Of a stretch of DNA of 48,650 nt, positions 33,628 to 40,841 are shown in pieces. Each line of letters starts with the position of its first letter. Position 1 is the stretch's first letter. The translations under genes and the position numbers were made by a program. The notes under the pieces are model-generated. The model was not told the origin of the DNA and made no database searches. It was given only the letters and a program-made list of their open reading frames with translations. Origin of the DNA: Clostridiales bacterium (lineage in GTDB: Bacteria > Bacillota > Peptococcia > DRI-13 > UBA5745); the NCBI GenBank assembly GCA_009782505.1, contig WRIW01000010.1:1-48650 (forward strand). The letters run 5' to 3'.

Positions 33628-34974
33628 TCAGCCATCGCCTTCCGCGTCTTTTCCGTCCTCGGGCTTCTCCTCCTCCAGCTTGACGACCAGGGCTTTCTCC
33701 ACCCGGTGGTCCAGTATTTCCTCCACCTGCACCCGCAGGCCGTAGGCTTCGATCACCGGCTTGGTCCCGTCCTCGGGTATCGCCCTGAGTTGGCTAAATA
33801 CAAGCCCGCCCAAGGTATCAAACTCGTCCTGGGGCAGCCTGACGTCAAAGATTTCCTCCAGCTGCTCAAGCTCCGCCGACCCCGGCACGCGCCAGGTCGT
33901 ATCGTCTATCTTCTGGATGACCTCGGGGGCCTCGTCGTACTCGTCGTAGATGTTGCCTACGATCTCCTCTACCAGGTCTTCCATGGTCACGACGCCCCTG
34001 GTGCCGCCGTACTCGTCCACCACCACCGCCAGATGTATCTTCTCCCGCTGCATGTCCCGGAAGAGCATGTCCGCGGGGACATTGTCCGGGATGAAGTATG
34101 CCGGCCGCAGGAGGTCTTTCAGCGGCGCGGGTTCCGGGGACAGCATATTCGCCAGATAATCCCGCAGATGGAGTATGCCTAATATATCGTCGTCATCCTC
34201 GTCATACACGGGAAACCGTGTGAAGCCATTTTCCAGTATCACCTTGCGGATCTCATCCGGCTCCTCGTCGATCCACAGCATGCACAGGTCGGTGCGGTGG
34301 GTCATCACGTCCTCGGCTTTCTTGTTGTTGAACTCAAAGACATTGGTGATGAGTTCCTTTTCATCCGCCGCGATGGAGCCTTTCTCTTCGCCGATATCCA
34401 CCATCATCCGTATCTCTTCTTCCGTCACATTGCTCGGCTCCCCTGCCGGGTCTATGCCCAGGAGGCGCAACACGGCATTGGCAGATGCGGTGAGCAGCAG
34501 TACGAAAGGCTTCAGGGCCTTGCCGATGAGCAGCAGCAAGCCGGCGAACACAAACGCCACAGGCTCCGCTTTCTGCATACCCACCTGCTTTGGCACGAGC
34601 TCGCCGAATATCAGCGTGAAATAGGACAGCAGCACAGTGATCAGCACCAGGCATACGTTACCCACCAAGGCTACATTTCCGGCGCCGGTCTGCCGTACGA
34701 ACCATCCGGCCAGGGGGCCGGAGAAGCTGTCCGCCGCCAGGGCGCTTGCCAGAAAGCCCGCCAGGGTGACGATGATCTGCGTTGTGGAGAAGAACTGGCT
34801 CGGCTTCTCCAGGAGCACGACGATACGCTTCGCTTTCTCGTCGCCATCGTCGGCCATCCGCCTGATTTTATTGTCGTTGACGGAAATCACCGCGATTTCC
34901 CCCATGGTAAAAACGGCGTTGATCAGGATCAGTACCGCCAAAGTCAAAAGCCGCCATATTAACGGGTCTTCCAA
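33628..34974 (-). CDS. CNNM/HlyC-type membrane protein (DUF21-CBS-CorC)
   Basis: An N-terminal DUF21 domain with about four helices (NAVFTMGEIAVIS..., QIIVTLAGFLASALA) is followed by a CBS pair (MTHRTDLCML...ILHLRDYLAN; YFIPDNVPADMLFRDM...VVDEYGGTRGVVTMEDLVEEIVG) and a C-terminal CorC_HlyC domain. Members are linked to magnesium or other cation efflux; the old name is hemolysin-related. The start is TTG at 34974, with GGGGGG 7 nt upstream. An extended -10 TGCTATACT lies at 35014-35022. At 448 aa it has typical length. Confidence 0.95.
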   Translation of the reverse strand: MEDPLIWRLLTLAVLILINAVFTMGEIAVISVNDNKIRRMADDGDEKAKRIVVLLEKPSQFFSTTQIIVTLAGFLASALAADSFSGPLAGWFVRQTGAGNVALVGNVCLVLITVLLSYFTLIFGELVPKQVGMQKAEPVAFVFAGLLLLIGKALKPFVLLLTASANAVLRLLGIDPAGEPSNVTEEEIRMMVDIGEEKGSIAADEKELITNVFEFNNKKAEDVMTHRTDLCMLWIDEEPDEIRKVILENGFTRFPVYDEDDDDILGILHLRDYLANMLSPEPAPLKDLLRPAYFIPDNVPADMLFRDMQREKIHLAVVVDEYGGTRGVVTMEDLVEEIVGNIYDEYDEAPEVIQKIDDTTWRVPGSAELEQLEEIFDVRLPQDEFDTLGGLVFSQLRAIPEDGTKPVIEAYGLRVQVEEILDHRVEKALVVKLEEEKPEDGKDAEGDG

Positions 34975-35013
34975 AGGATATCCCCCCAGCTTCAGAAATG
35001 ATTTACACGAACA

Positions 35014-35110
35014 AGTATAGCATAGATTAAGGGCACTGGATAGAGACCAGTGCAGCGTCCACGAAATGCAAAATTTAGGCGTTACAGTCTACCCGCTTTT
35101 CTGGTATACT
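35014..35110. promoter_or_regulatory. Divergent promoters and dyad between CNNM and aminotransferase genes
   Basis: Minus: extended -10 TGCTATACT (35014-35022). Plus: extended -10 TGGTATACT (TATACT at 35105-35110) for the aminotransferase. Between them is a perfect dyad GCACTGG (35033-35039) with CCAGTGC (35047-35053), a possible operator. Confidence 0.5.
35049..35064. repeat. 16-nt direct repeat flanking the aminotransferase gene
   Basis: AGTGCAGCGTCCACGA here and AGTGTAGCGTCCACGA at 36448-36463 differ at one position and lie on either side of the aminotransferase gene. They could be a trace of insertion or a repeated regulatory word. Confidence 0.6.
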
Positions 35111-35148
35111 TGAGGGGAAATCAGACCATCGATAAAGGAGGGTTTCCC

Positions 35149-36420
35149 ATGGCGATGATTCCCCGGGGCCGCACTATACGGATGACCGGCGAAGTCCGGC
35201 AGCCACAGCCTCAGGAGCAGCAGCCCCAGGCCTTGTCACAGCAGCAGGCTGACGCCGACTTTGACGCCGTGCCAGACCGCCGCCACACGGGCAGCTTGAA
35301 ATACGACTCCGCCAAGCGGCACGGTTATCCTGAGGATGTACTGCCCCTCTGGGTAGCCGACATGGACTTCCCGGCTGCCCCCCCCATCCTGGACGCGCTC
35401 CGCCAAAGGGTGAACCATGGCGTCTTCGGTTATGCCGAGCCCTGGGACAGCTACTATCAGTCCATCATCGACTGGTGGGGCGCCTGGCACGGCTATCCCG
35501 TGCAGAGAGAATGGATACTGGAGTCGCCCGGCGTGGTATTCTCCATCAATACCGCCATCAAAGCCTTTACCAGGCCCGGCGACGGCATCATCATCCAGAC
35601 CCCGGTCTATAGCCCGTTCTACAGCTCCATCCGCCTCAACGGGCGTAAGCTTGTGTTAAACCCCCTCACGTATTCCTCCCGGGAGTACACGGTCAACTTT
35701 GAGGATTTCCAGCAAAAAGTCCAGCAGGAAAACGTCAAGCTTTTCATCCTGTGCAACCCCCACAACCCCACGGGCCGCGTCTGGAGCCAGATGGAGCTCC
35801 AACGCCTGGGCAACATCTGCAAGCGCAACGGCGTCATCGTCGTCTCCGACGAGATCCATTGCGACATCACCGCCCAGGGTTTTACTCATAGGGTATTTGC
35901 CGGACTGGCGCCGGAGCTGGAGCAGATCGCCGTCACCCTCACCTCCCCCAGTAAAACCTTCAACTTATCGGGCCTTCAGATCTCCCACGCGTTCATCGCC
36001 AATGAGGAGCTGCGCCAGGCGTGGCGGAGCGCCAGGATGGCCACCGGGTATGAGGAGCCCAACGTGATGGGGCTCGCCGCCTGCCAGGCCGCATACGAGA
36101 AGGGCCGGCCCTGGCTGGAGCAGCTATTGAAGTACATCGACGATAATGAAGCCTATGTCAAGGAATTTCTCCGCCAGTACATACACGGCGTCTTCCCGGT
36201 ACAGAGGGAGGGCACTTATCTGCTCTGGCTGGACTGCTGGGCTTGCGGGTTCAGCAGCAAGGAGCTCAATCAGCGGCTGGCTGAGAAGGGGAAGCTATGG
36301 GTATACGACGGCGCCGCCTTTGGGGAAGACGGCGAAGGCTTTCAGCGGATGAATCTCGCCTGCTCCAGGGAGACCTTATCGGACGCCCTCATGCGCATGT
36401 CCGCCTTGTTTACCCATTAG
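35149..36420 (+). CDS. MalY/PatB-type PLP aminotransferase (probable cystathionine beta-lyase)
   Basis: This fold-type I PLP enzyme has the PLP lysine in SPSKTFNLSGLQ, the motif CNPHNPTGRVW, VSDEIHCDI, and the MalY/PatB-style N-terminal LKYDSAKRHGYPEDVLPLWVADMDF. MalY/PatB proteins cleave C-S bonds of cystathionine or cysteine conjugates. The N-terminus carries about 40 extra residues rich in Gln and Pro (QPQPQEQQPQ) before the conserved part, unusual for the family. AAAGGAGGG lies 7 nt before the ATG at 35149. A hairpin follows directly at the stop codon. Confidence 0.93.
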   Translation: MAMIPRGRTIRMTGEVRQPQPQEQQPQALSQQQADADFDAVPDRRHTGSLKYDSAKRHGYPEDVLPLWVADMDFPAAPPILDALRQRVNHGVFGYAEPWDSYYQSIIDWWGAWHGYPVQREWILESPGVVFSINTAIKAFTRPGDGIIIQTPVYSPFYSSIRLNGRKLVLNPLTYSSREYTVNFEDFQQKVQQENVKLFILCNPHNPTGRVWSQMELQRLGNICKRNGVIVVSDEIHCDITAQGFTHRVFAGLAPELEQIAVTLTSPSKTFNLSGLQISHAFIANEELRQAWRSARMATGYEEPNVMGLAACQAAYEKGRPWLEQLLKYIDDNEAYVKEFLRQYIHGVFPVQREGTYLLWLDCWACGFSSKELNQRLAEKGKLWVYDGAAFGEDGEGFQRMNLACSRETLSDALMRMSALFTH

Positions 36421-36448
36421 GATCAGGGGAGCCGAACCCCTAATCCTA
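36418..36448 (+). terminator. Hairpin at the aminotransferase stop codon
   Basis: TAGGATCAGGGG (36418-36429) pairs with CCCCTAATCCTA (36437-36448) with one mismatch and a 7-nt loop; the stem starts with the stop codon itself. There is no U-run. A second hairpin follows at 36470. Confidence 0.55.
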
Positions 36449-36469
36449 GTGTAGCGTCCACGACTGAGA

Positions 36470-36505
36470 AAAGCTACGCCAAAGCCCGGGGGGCGGCGTA
36501 GCTTT
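36470..36505. terminator. Bidirectional terminator hairpin
   Basis: AAAGCTACGCC (36470-36480) pairs with GGCGTAGCTTT (36495-36505), with A-rich and T-rich sequence on the outer sides, so it can end transcription of the aminotransferase gene and, from the other strand, of comFB. Confidence 0.75.
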
Positions 36506-36537
36506 CGTTTGATGTTTAAAAAAAGAATCAGCCTGAC

Positions 36538-36834
36538 TTAATGCATGGGTTTCTCCTGCACCATCTTCGCGCATTGGGTGATCAGGATCGTGAGATCGGC
36601 GTCCTTCTTATGGGACATGGACGGCAGCTTCGCCATCAGCTTGCCTTTGGTTGAAGTCACATACTTCGGCGGCAGTTGGTTGAGCACCAGGGAACACACG
36701 TCCCAAAAGCATTTTTCGCACTGGCACATGTTCATCTTGGAGATGATGGATTTCGTCTTCTCAAAGACGATCTCTTCCATACTGTTGTGCAGCGACATTT
36801 TTCCCGTTTCTTCGGCTAATACGTTTTGCTCCAT
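36538..36834 (-). CDS. ComFB-family protein
   Basis: This is a 98-aa protein with the family pattern NSMEEIVFEKTKSII, the cysteine cluster CQCEKCFWDVCSLVLNQLPPKYV and TKGKL. In Bacillus, comFB lies in the late competence operon comF; the cysteine motif may bind metal. Newer work on cyanobacterial homologues links ComFB to cyclic nucleotide binding, from memory. The ATG at 36834 has GAGGTG 6 nt upstream. It is a single gene with its own strong promoter. Confidence 0.88.
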   Translation of the reverse strand: MEQNVLAEETGKMSLHNSMEEIVFEKTKSIISKMNMCQCEKCFWDVCSLVLNQLPPKYVTSTKGKLMAKLPSMSHKKDADLTILITQCAKMVQEKPMH

Positions 36835-36893
36835 GTCTAACACCTCGTTAGTCTTCAGGCTCTGGGGCGCCAGCCTCAGCCGGCGTCACTGCT

Positions 36894-36922
36894 ATAATAT
36901 CCTTTATTAACCAATCTGTCAA
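36894..36922 (-). promoter_or_regulatory. Sigma-A promoter of comFB
   Basis: TTGACA (36917-36922) and TATTAT (36894-36899) on the minus strand are 17 nt apart. Two copies of CGGCGTCAC on the plus strand (36881-36889 and 36934-36942) flank the promoter. Confidence 0.8.
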
Positions 36923-36939
36923 ATTTTTTGATTCGGCGT

Positions 36940-37208
36940 CACCGTTTTTACTATTCAGAGGGATGGGCGTCTAAGGCGCGTCCATTTGCCGCGATGGTTC
37001 ACAGCTTCGGCCAGATATAGCAATCGTTCGATGCTAATCCTGACGACTACAACGCGACGTCGTGTCGCGTTCCGTCTGGTGCGACGTCCATGTCGCACCC
37101 ACGGATTTGCTCAATTTGCGATTGCTTATCTGTTAAACGAAGCCGTTCAATCCATCGCTTACAAATCGCCACGCTTTAGGCGCCCATCCCCCTGAACAGT
37201 AACGGGTG
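36940..37208. mobile_element. MITE-like or structured inverted-repeat element
   Basis: The outer arms, about 36940-37030 and 37110-37208, are imperfect inverted repeats along most of their length; the first 22 bases (TTACTATTCAGAGGGATGGG on the left) match the right end with two changes. Inside are two perfect 8-bp hairpins: AACGCGAC/GTCGCGTT (37051-37071) and GGTGCGAC/GTCGCACC (37078-37099), sharing the GCGAC word. The element carries no credible gene. Its right end supplies the last about 15 codons and the stop of the ABC ATPase gene. A non-autonomous transposon or a structured RNA would both fit; no target-site duplication is clear. Confidence 0.75.
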
Positions 37209-38022
37209 AGGGCTCGGCGCTGACCGGCAGGCAAATCGTTCTCTTCGCGCCGTATCTGTCCTCCGCTGTGACCACGTCGATCTCTATCCCATAGACCTCT
37301 TGCAGTATCTCCGGCGTGATCACCTCCGTCGGCCTTCCGAAAGCCACCGCCTCCCCGCCCCGCATCAGCAGCGCCTTGTGGCCTATGGCCAGTGGATGCT
37401 CCGGGCTATGGGTGGACATCACTACGCAGTACCCTTGTTCCGCGAGGCTGGCAGTCACATTCATCAGAAGCTGCTGATTCGCGTAGTCCAGGCTGGCCCC
37501 CGGCTCGTCCATCATGAATATGCTTGCCGATTGGCATATCGCCCTGGCTATCAATACCATTTGCCGCTGCCCGCCGCTAAGGGAAGTATACTTCGCGTTT
37601 GCCAAACGGCTGATCTTCAACTTGTCCAGAGCCGCGAAAGCCGCGTCCCGGTCTTCCCTCTTCGGCGCGCCGAAGGGGGATATCCGTCCCGCCCTGCCCA
37701 TGATGACGACGTCCAGCGCGGTATAAGCGAAGGCCGGCGTGTGGTACTGGGGGATATAAGCGATATGCCTCGCAAGCTCCGCGGGCGGGAGGGTAAGCGA
37801 CGGCTTGCCCCCCAGGCGTATCTCCCCGCCTGAAGCGGGGATCATGCCCAGGATCAGCCGGAACAAAGTCGTCTTACCGCAGCCGTTTGGGCCGATGAGG
37901 CAAAGTATCTCCCCGGCTTGCGCCGCGCAATGGATATGCTTTACCACGTCCGCCCCGCCGTACCCGCCGGACAGGTCGTCGATCTCCAGCGCCATATCTC
38001 GCGATACCATGCCGTCAGGCAT
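37159..38022 (-). CDS. FecE/BtuD-type ABC transporter ATPase
   Basis: This is the ATP-binding subunit of a type II importer. Walker A is GPNGCGKTT, the signature is LSGGQRQMV, Walker B is SIFMMDEPGASLD and the switch is MSTHSPEH. At 287 aa it is slightly long; the last residues (VTVQGDGRLKRGDL) are encoded by the inverted-repeat element, so the natural C-terminus was probably replaced. It starts 3 nt after the permease gene with GAGGGGGG upstream. Confidence 0.95.
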   Translation of the reverse strand: MPDGMVSRDMALEIDDLSGGYGGADVVKHIHCAAQAGEILCLIGPNGCGKTTLFRLILGMIPASGGEIRLGGKPSLTLPPAELARHIAYIPQYHTPAFAYTALDVVIMGRAGRISPFGAPKREDRDAAFAALDKLKISRLANAKYTSLSGGQRQMVLIARAICQSASIFMMDEPGASLDYANQQLLMNVTASLAEQGYCVVMSTHSPEHPLAIGHKALLMRGGEAVAFGRPTEVITPEILQEVYGIEIDVVTAEDRYGAKRTICLPVSAEPSPVTVQGDGRLKRGDL

Positions 38023-38025
38023 AAC

Positions 38026-39069
38026 CTATTCCCCCCTCCGCTTGATCATCAGATAGATGAAGAACGGAGCCCCCATCACGCTGACCACTACCCCCAGGGG
38101 GAGCTCCATGGACAGCACCGAGCGGGCGACGTCGTCCATGAGCACTAAGTAGGCAGCCCCAAGCATAGCCGAAGCCGGGATCAGCCGCCGGTAGTCCGGC
38201 CCCACCAGGGCGCGGCACATGTGGGGCGCCATAAGCCCTACCCAGCCGATAAGGCCGCCGAGGCAGACCGCTCCGGCGCTCATCATGGTTGAAGCGGCGA
38301 TGAGGATCACCCGGTACCGTCTGATATTGACGCCCAGGCTTTTCGCCTCCTCGTCGTCAAGGGTAAGCAGGTTGACGCGCCACCGCAGAAGATAGATGAG
38401 GATGAGCCCCGCCGCCATGGGCCCCGCGCTCCAGCCCAATGACTCCAGGTTTGCCTTAGCCAGGCTGCCCATGAGCCAGAAGACGAGCTGCTGCAGTACA
38501 TTACCAGGGTCGGCGATATACTTGATCATCGTGACGCCGGCGTTGCATAGGGCCATGACCATGGAGCCGGTCAGAACCAGGCTCAGGGCTTGGGAGTGGA
38601 CGGACCTCCGGCTGATCAGGTAGGAAAACACCACGGCGGACGCCCCTCCGGCGAAGGCCGAAAGCTGGATAAGCAAGCCGGGCAAGCCGTACAGGATGGC
38701 GAGAGCTGCACCTAAGCCCGCGCCGGAAGACACGCCAAGTATGTCCGGCGATACCAGGGGGTTGCGAAACATGCCCTGATATACGGAGCCCGCTACGGAC
38801 AGGGAAGCCCCGATCAGCGCGGCGGAAAGTATCCGCGGCAGCCGGATATGCCAAAATATCGTTACCGCCTGGGGCAGTATATCGCCCTTGTACCCGAAGC
38901 CCGCCGCGAAGCCTTTGACCACCTGCGCCGGCGTCAGGGGGTAGTAGCCGACCCCGAAGGACAGAAACACCACACAAGCCAAAGCGGCAAATAAAAGCGG
39001 CATAAGGAAACGGCTGTGGTTACGGTGGTTACGGGCCTTCTCCGGGCCCTTGACTTTCTTGCTGAACAA
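38026..39069 (-). CDS. FecCD-type importer permease
   Basis: This 347-aa permease has about ten hydrophobic helices and the family motifs RLPRILSAALIGASLSVAGS, QGMFRNPLVSPDILGVSSGA and GWVGLMAPHMCRALVGPDYRRLIP. The family imports siderophores, heme, cobalamin and, in Haemophilus MolBC, molybdate/tungstate. It is divergent from its binding-protein gene. Confidence 0.95.
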   Translation of the reverse strand: MFSKKVKGPEKARNHRNHSRFLMPLLFAALACVVFLSFGVGYYPLTPAQVVKGFAAGFGYKGDILPQAVTIFWHIRLPRILSAALIGASLSVAGSVYQGMFRNPLVSPDILGVSSGAGLGAALAILYGLPGLLIQLSAFAGGASAVVFSYLISRRSVHSQALSLVLTGSMVMALCNAGVTMIKYIADPGNVLQQLVFWLMGSLAKANLESLGWSAGPMAAGLILIYLLRWRVNLLTLDDEEAKSLGVNIRRYRVILIAASTMMSAGAVCLGGLIGWVGLMAPHMCRALVGPDYRRLIPASAMLGAAYLVLMDDVARSVLSMELPLGVVVSVMGAPFFIYLMIKRRGE

Positions 39070-39109
39070 TGTTACTCTCTTCTCAATCGAATGTTTTTTG
39101 AAAGCGATT

Positions 39110-39142
39110 CGTTTATCATAATACCTTGGTACACGTTATCAT
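39110..39142. promoter_or_regulatory. Candidate operator between divergent importer genes
   Basis: CGTTTATCAT (39110-39119) and CGTTATCAT (39134-39142) are near-identical direct repeats 24 nt apart in the 142-nt gap between permease and binding-protein genes. They loosely recall half of the ModE consensus, but the match is weak. Confidence 0.3.
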
Positions 39143-39211
39143 TTTTCACTACCCCCGTCAACAGAAAAATGAGGCGCTTGATCCTGAGAAAACGAGAGAA
39201 CGAGGTGCGAT

Positions 39212-40435
39212 ATGAAAAGCCATCCTTTGAATCCCTTCTTCACTGCCCTGCTGGCCGCCGCTCTGCTGGCTCTGCTGACTCTGCTGCTGCTAGCCGGCTG
39301 CGGCTCTCCCCCGGCTGGGGAGCCTCAAGGAGAGGGGCTCGCGTCCAGCCCGCAAGCCGGGGCGCCTGCCGCCGCGGGGCAAGCGCCGGGCGCGGCGCAA
39401 GAGGCGCCTGCCGGGATGCAAGGGACGCAACCCCCGGCGCCCCCGGGTAGCCCTCAGCCCCCCGCGCGGGAGATCACCGACATGGCGGGCAGGGTCATGA
39501 CGGTCCCGGGGGAGATAACTTCGATATTCCCTACTTTACCCGTAGCGGCTATCTATATCTACACTCTGGCGCCGGACTTGCTCCTGGGGTGGAACGTGGA
39601 TCTCAACGAAACCGAGCGCAGCGTCATACTTCCCCAATACCACTCCCTGCCTAACTTCGGCATGGGGGACGCGGTGAACTATGAAGCCGTCATCGCGGCG
39701 GCTCCCTCCCTCGTGTTAAATGTCGTCGCGATCAACGAAGGCACGATCGACCAGTCGGACAAGATGGCGGCAAGCCTGGGGGCGCCGGTAGCCATGGTGA
39801 GCACCAGGCTTGAGGACGCGCCGGAAGCCTATCGCTTCCTGGGCGAGCTGCTGGGCTTGGAGGGGCGGGCGGAAGCCCTTGCCTCCTACGCCGAGGCGAC
39901 CTTCCGGGATATCGACCGCATGGCGGTTCCCGAGGGGGACAAAGCCCGTATCTATTATGGAAACGGGGAGGATTCCCTGGAGACGGCGCCCCCCGGCTCC
40001 TCCAGCGGCCAGATCATCGAGATGGTCAAAGGCGTAAACGCAGCCGACCTTGAAGCCGGGGACGGCTCGCGCATCCGTATATCCCCGGAGCAGCTCCTGG
40101 CTTGGGATCCCGACGTCATCATCGTCAATGGCGAGCCCAGGGCCAGCCTTTCCGGAGGGACGGCGGCGCAAGCCATATTGGCAAATAAGGATTATGCCTC
40201 CCTCAAGGCGGTGCAAAACGGAAAGGTATTCGGCGCGCCCAACGCGCCTTTCAGCTGGATAGACAGGCCCGTGGGGCCAAACCGCCTGGTGGGGATACGC
40301 TGGCTGGCGAAGAAAATCTACCCGGCATACTTCGATTATGACGCGGACGACGAGGTTCGGGAATTCTATCGGTTATTCTACCATGTAGAGCTCAGCGATG
40401 AGAAGCTGGCGGAGATCTACCATGGAAGCCGCTGA
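39212..40435 (+). CDS. Lipoprotein substrate-binding protein of the FecCD-type importer
   Basis: A lipoprotein signal (about 1-31, lipobox LLAGC) precedes a Pro/Ala/Gly-rich linker (about 32-88) and a two-lobed COG0614-type binding domain beginning EITDMAGRVMTVPGEI. The ending FSWIDRPVGPNRLVGIRWLAKKIYP is typical of this group. GAGGTG lies just upstream of the ATG. Its gene overlaps a ModE-type regulator, which hints at molybdate or tungstate, not iron, as substrate. Confidence 0.93.
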   Translation: MKSHPLNPFFTALLAAALLALLTLLLLAGCGSPPAGEPQGEGLASSPQAGAPAAAGQAPGAAQEAPAGMQGTQPPAPPGSPQPPAREITDMAGRVMTVPGEITSIFPTLPVAAIYIYTLAPDLLLGWNVDLNETERSVILPQYHSLPNFGMGDAVNYEAVIAAAPSLVLNVVAINEGTIDQSDKMAASLGAPVAMVSTRLEDAPEAYRFLGELLGLEGRAEALASYAEATFRDIDRMAVPEGDKARIYYGNGEDSLETAPPGSSSGQIIEMVKGVNAADLEAGDGSRIRISPEQLLAWDPDVIIVNGEPRASLSGGTAAQAILANKDYASLKAVQNGKVFGAPNAPFSWIDRPVGPNRLVGIRWLAKKIYPAYFDYDADDEVREFYRLFYHVELSDEKLAEIYHGSR

Positions 40436-40787
40436 TCAAGCCGGCTCCGGGAGCCGGCCCATGAGAGCCGCGGTGAAGATACGCATCGTCGGCGATAAGC
40501 CCTTCTACGGGCCCGGCGCCCACCAGCTTCTGGTCCTGACGTCGGAGACCGGCTCCCTGCGGGAAGCCTGCCGCCGGATGGGGATGTCTTACAGCAAGGG
40601 GCGGGGCATCATACATCTGATGGAGCAGCAGTTGGGCTGCCCGGTCATCCTGAGCCGGCAAGGCGGCAAAGGCGGCGGGTATTCCACGGTGACGGAAGAA
40701 GGCGCCGATATCGGCCGCAGGTATGTGGCGTATTGCGCGGAAGCGAAGCAGGCGTTGGACGAATTGTTCGCCAAGCATTTCCGCTGA
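40422..40787 (+). CDS. ModE-type winged-helix regulator (DNA-binding domain only)
   Basis: The protein has the ModE N-terminal pattern: SETGSLREACRRMGMSYSKGRGIIHLMEQQLG, then RQGGKGGGYSTVTEEGADIGRRY. In E. coli ModE this part binds DNA and MOP domains bind molybdate; those are missing, as in many short homologues. The ATG at 40422 has GGAG 7 nt upstream and overlaps the binding-protein gene by 14 nt, so the two are coupled. Confidence 0.88.
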   Translation: MEAADQAGSGSRPMRAAVKIRIVGDKPFYGPGAHQLLVLTSETGSLREACRRMGMSYSKGRGIIHLMEQQLGCPVILSRQGGKGGGYSTVTEEGADIGRRYVAYCAEAKQALDELFAKHFR

Positions 40788-40792
40788 GATAC

Positions 40793-40841
40793 AACGCGCC
40801 GCGCTTGTCGCCACTGAATGAACGCGACAGCAAAGCGCGTT
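40793..40841. terminator. Hairpin between convergent regulator and P-type ATPase genes
   Basis: AACGCGC (40793-40799) pairs with GCGCGTT (40835-40841), and inside GCTTGTCGC (40803-40811) pairs with GCGACAGC (40824-40831) with one bulge. It overlaps the ATPase stop codon and probably ends both transcripts. Confidence 0.6.

Noticed and set aside
35049-36463. 16-nt direct repeats considered as target-site duplications of a transposon
   Set aside because: The segment holds an ordinary aminotransferase gene without transposase or terminal inverted repeats, so only a weak acquisition hint remains.
36986-37195. 69-aa plus-strand frame inside the inverted-repeat element
   Set aside because: It is dictated by the hairpin sequences, lacks a ribosome site and shows no protein-like composition.
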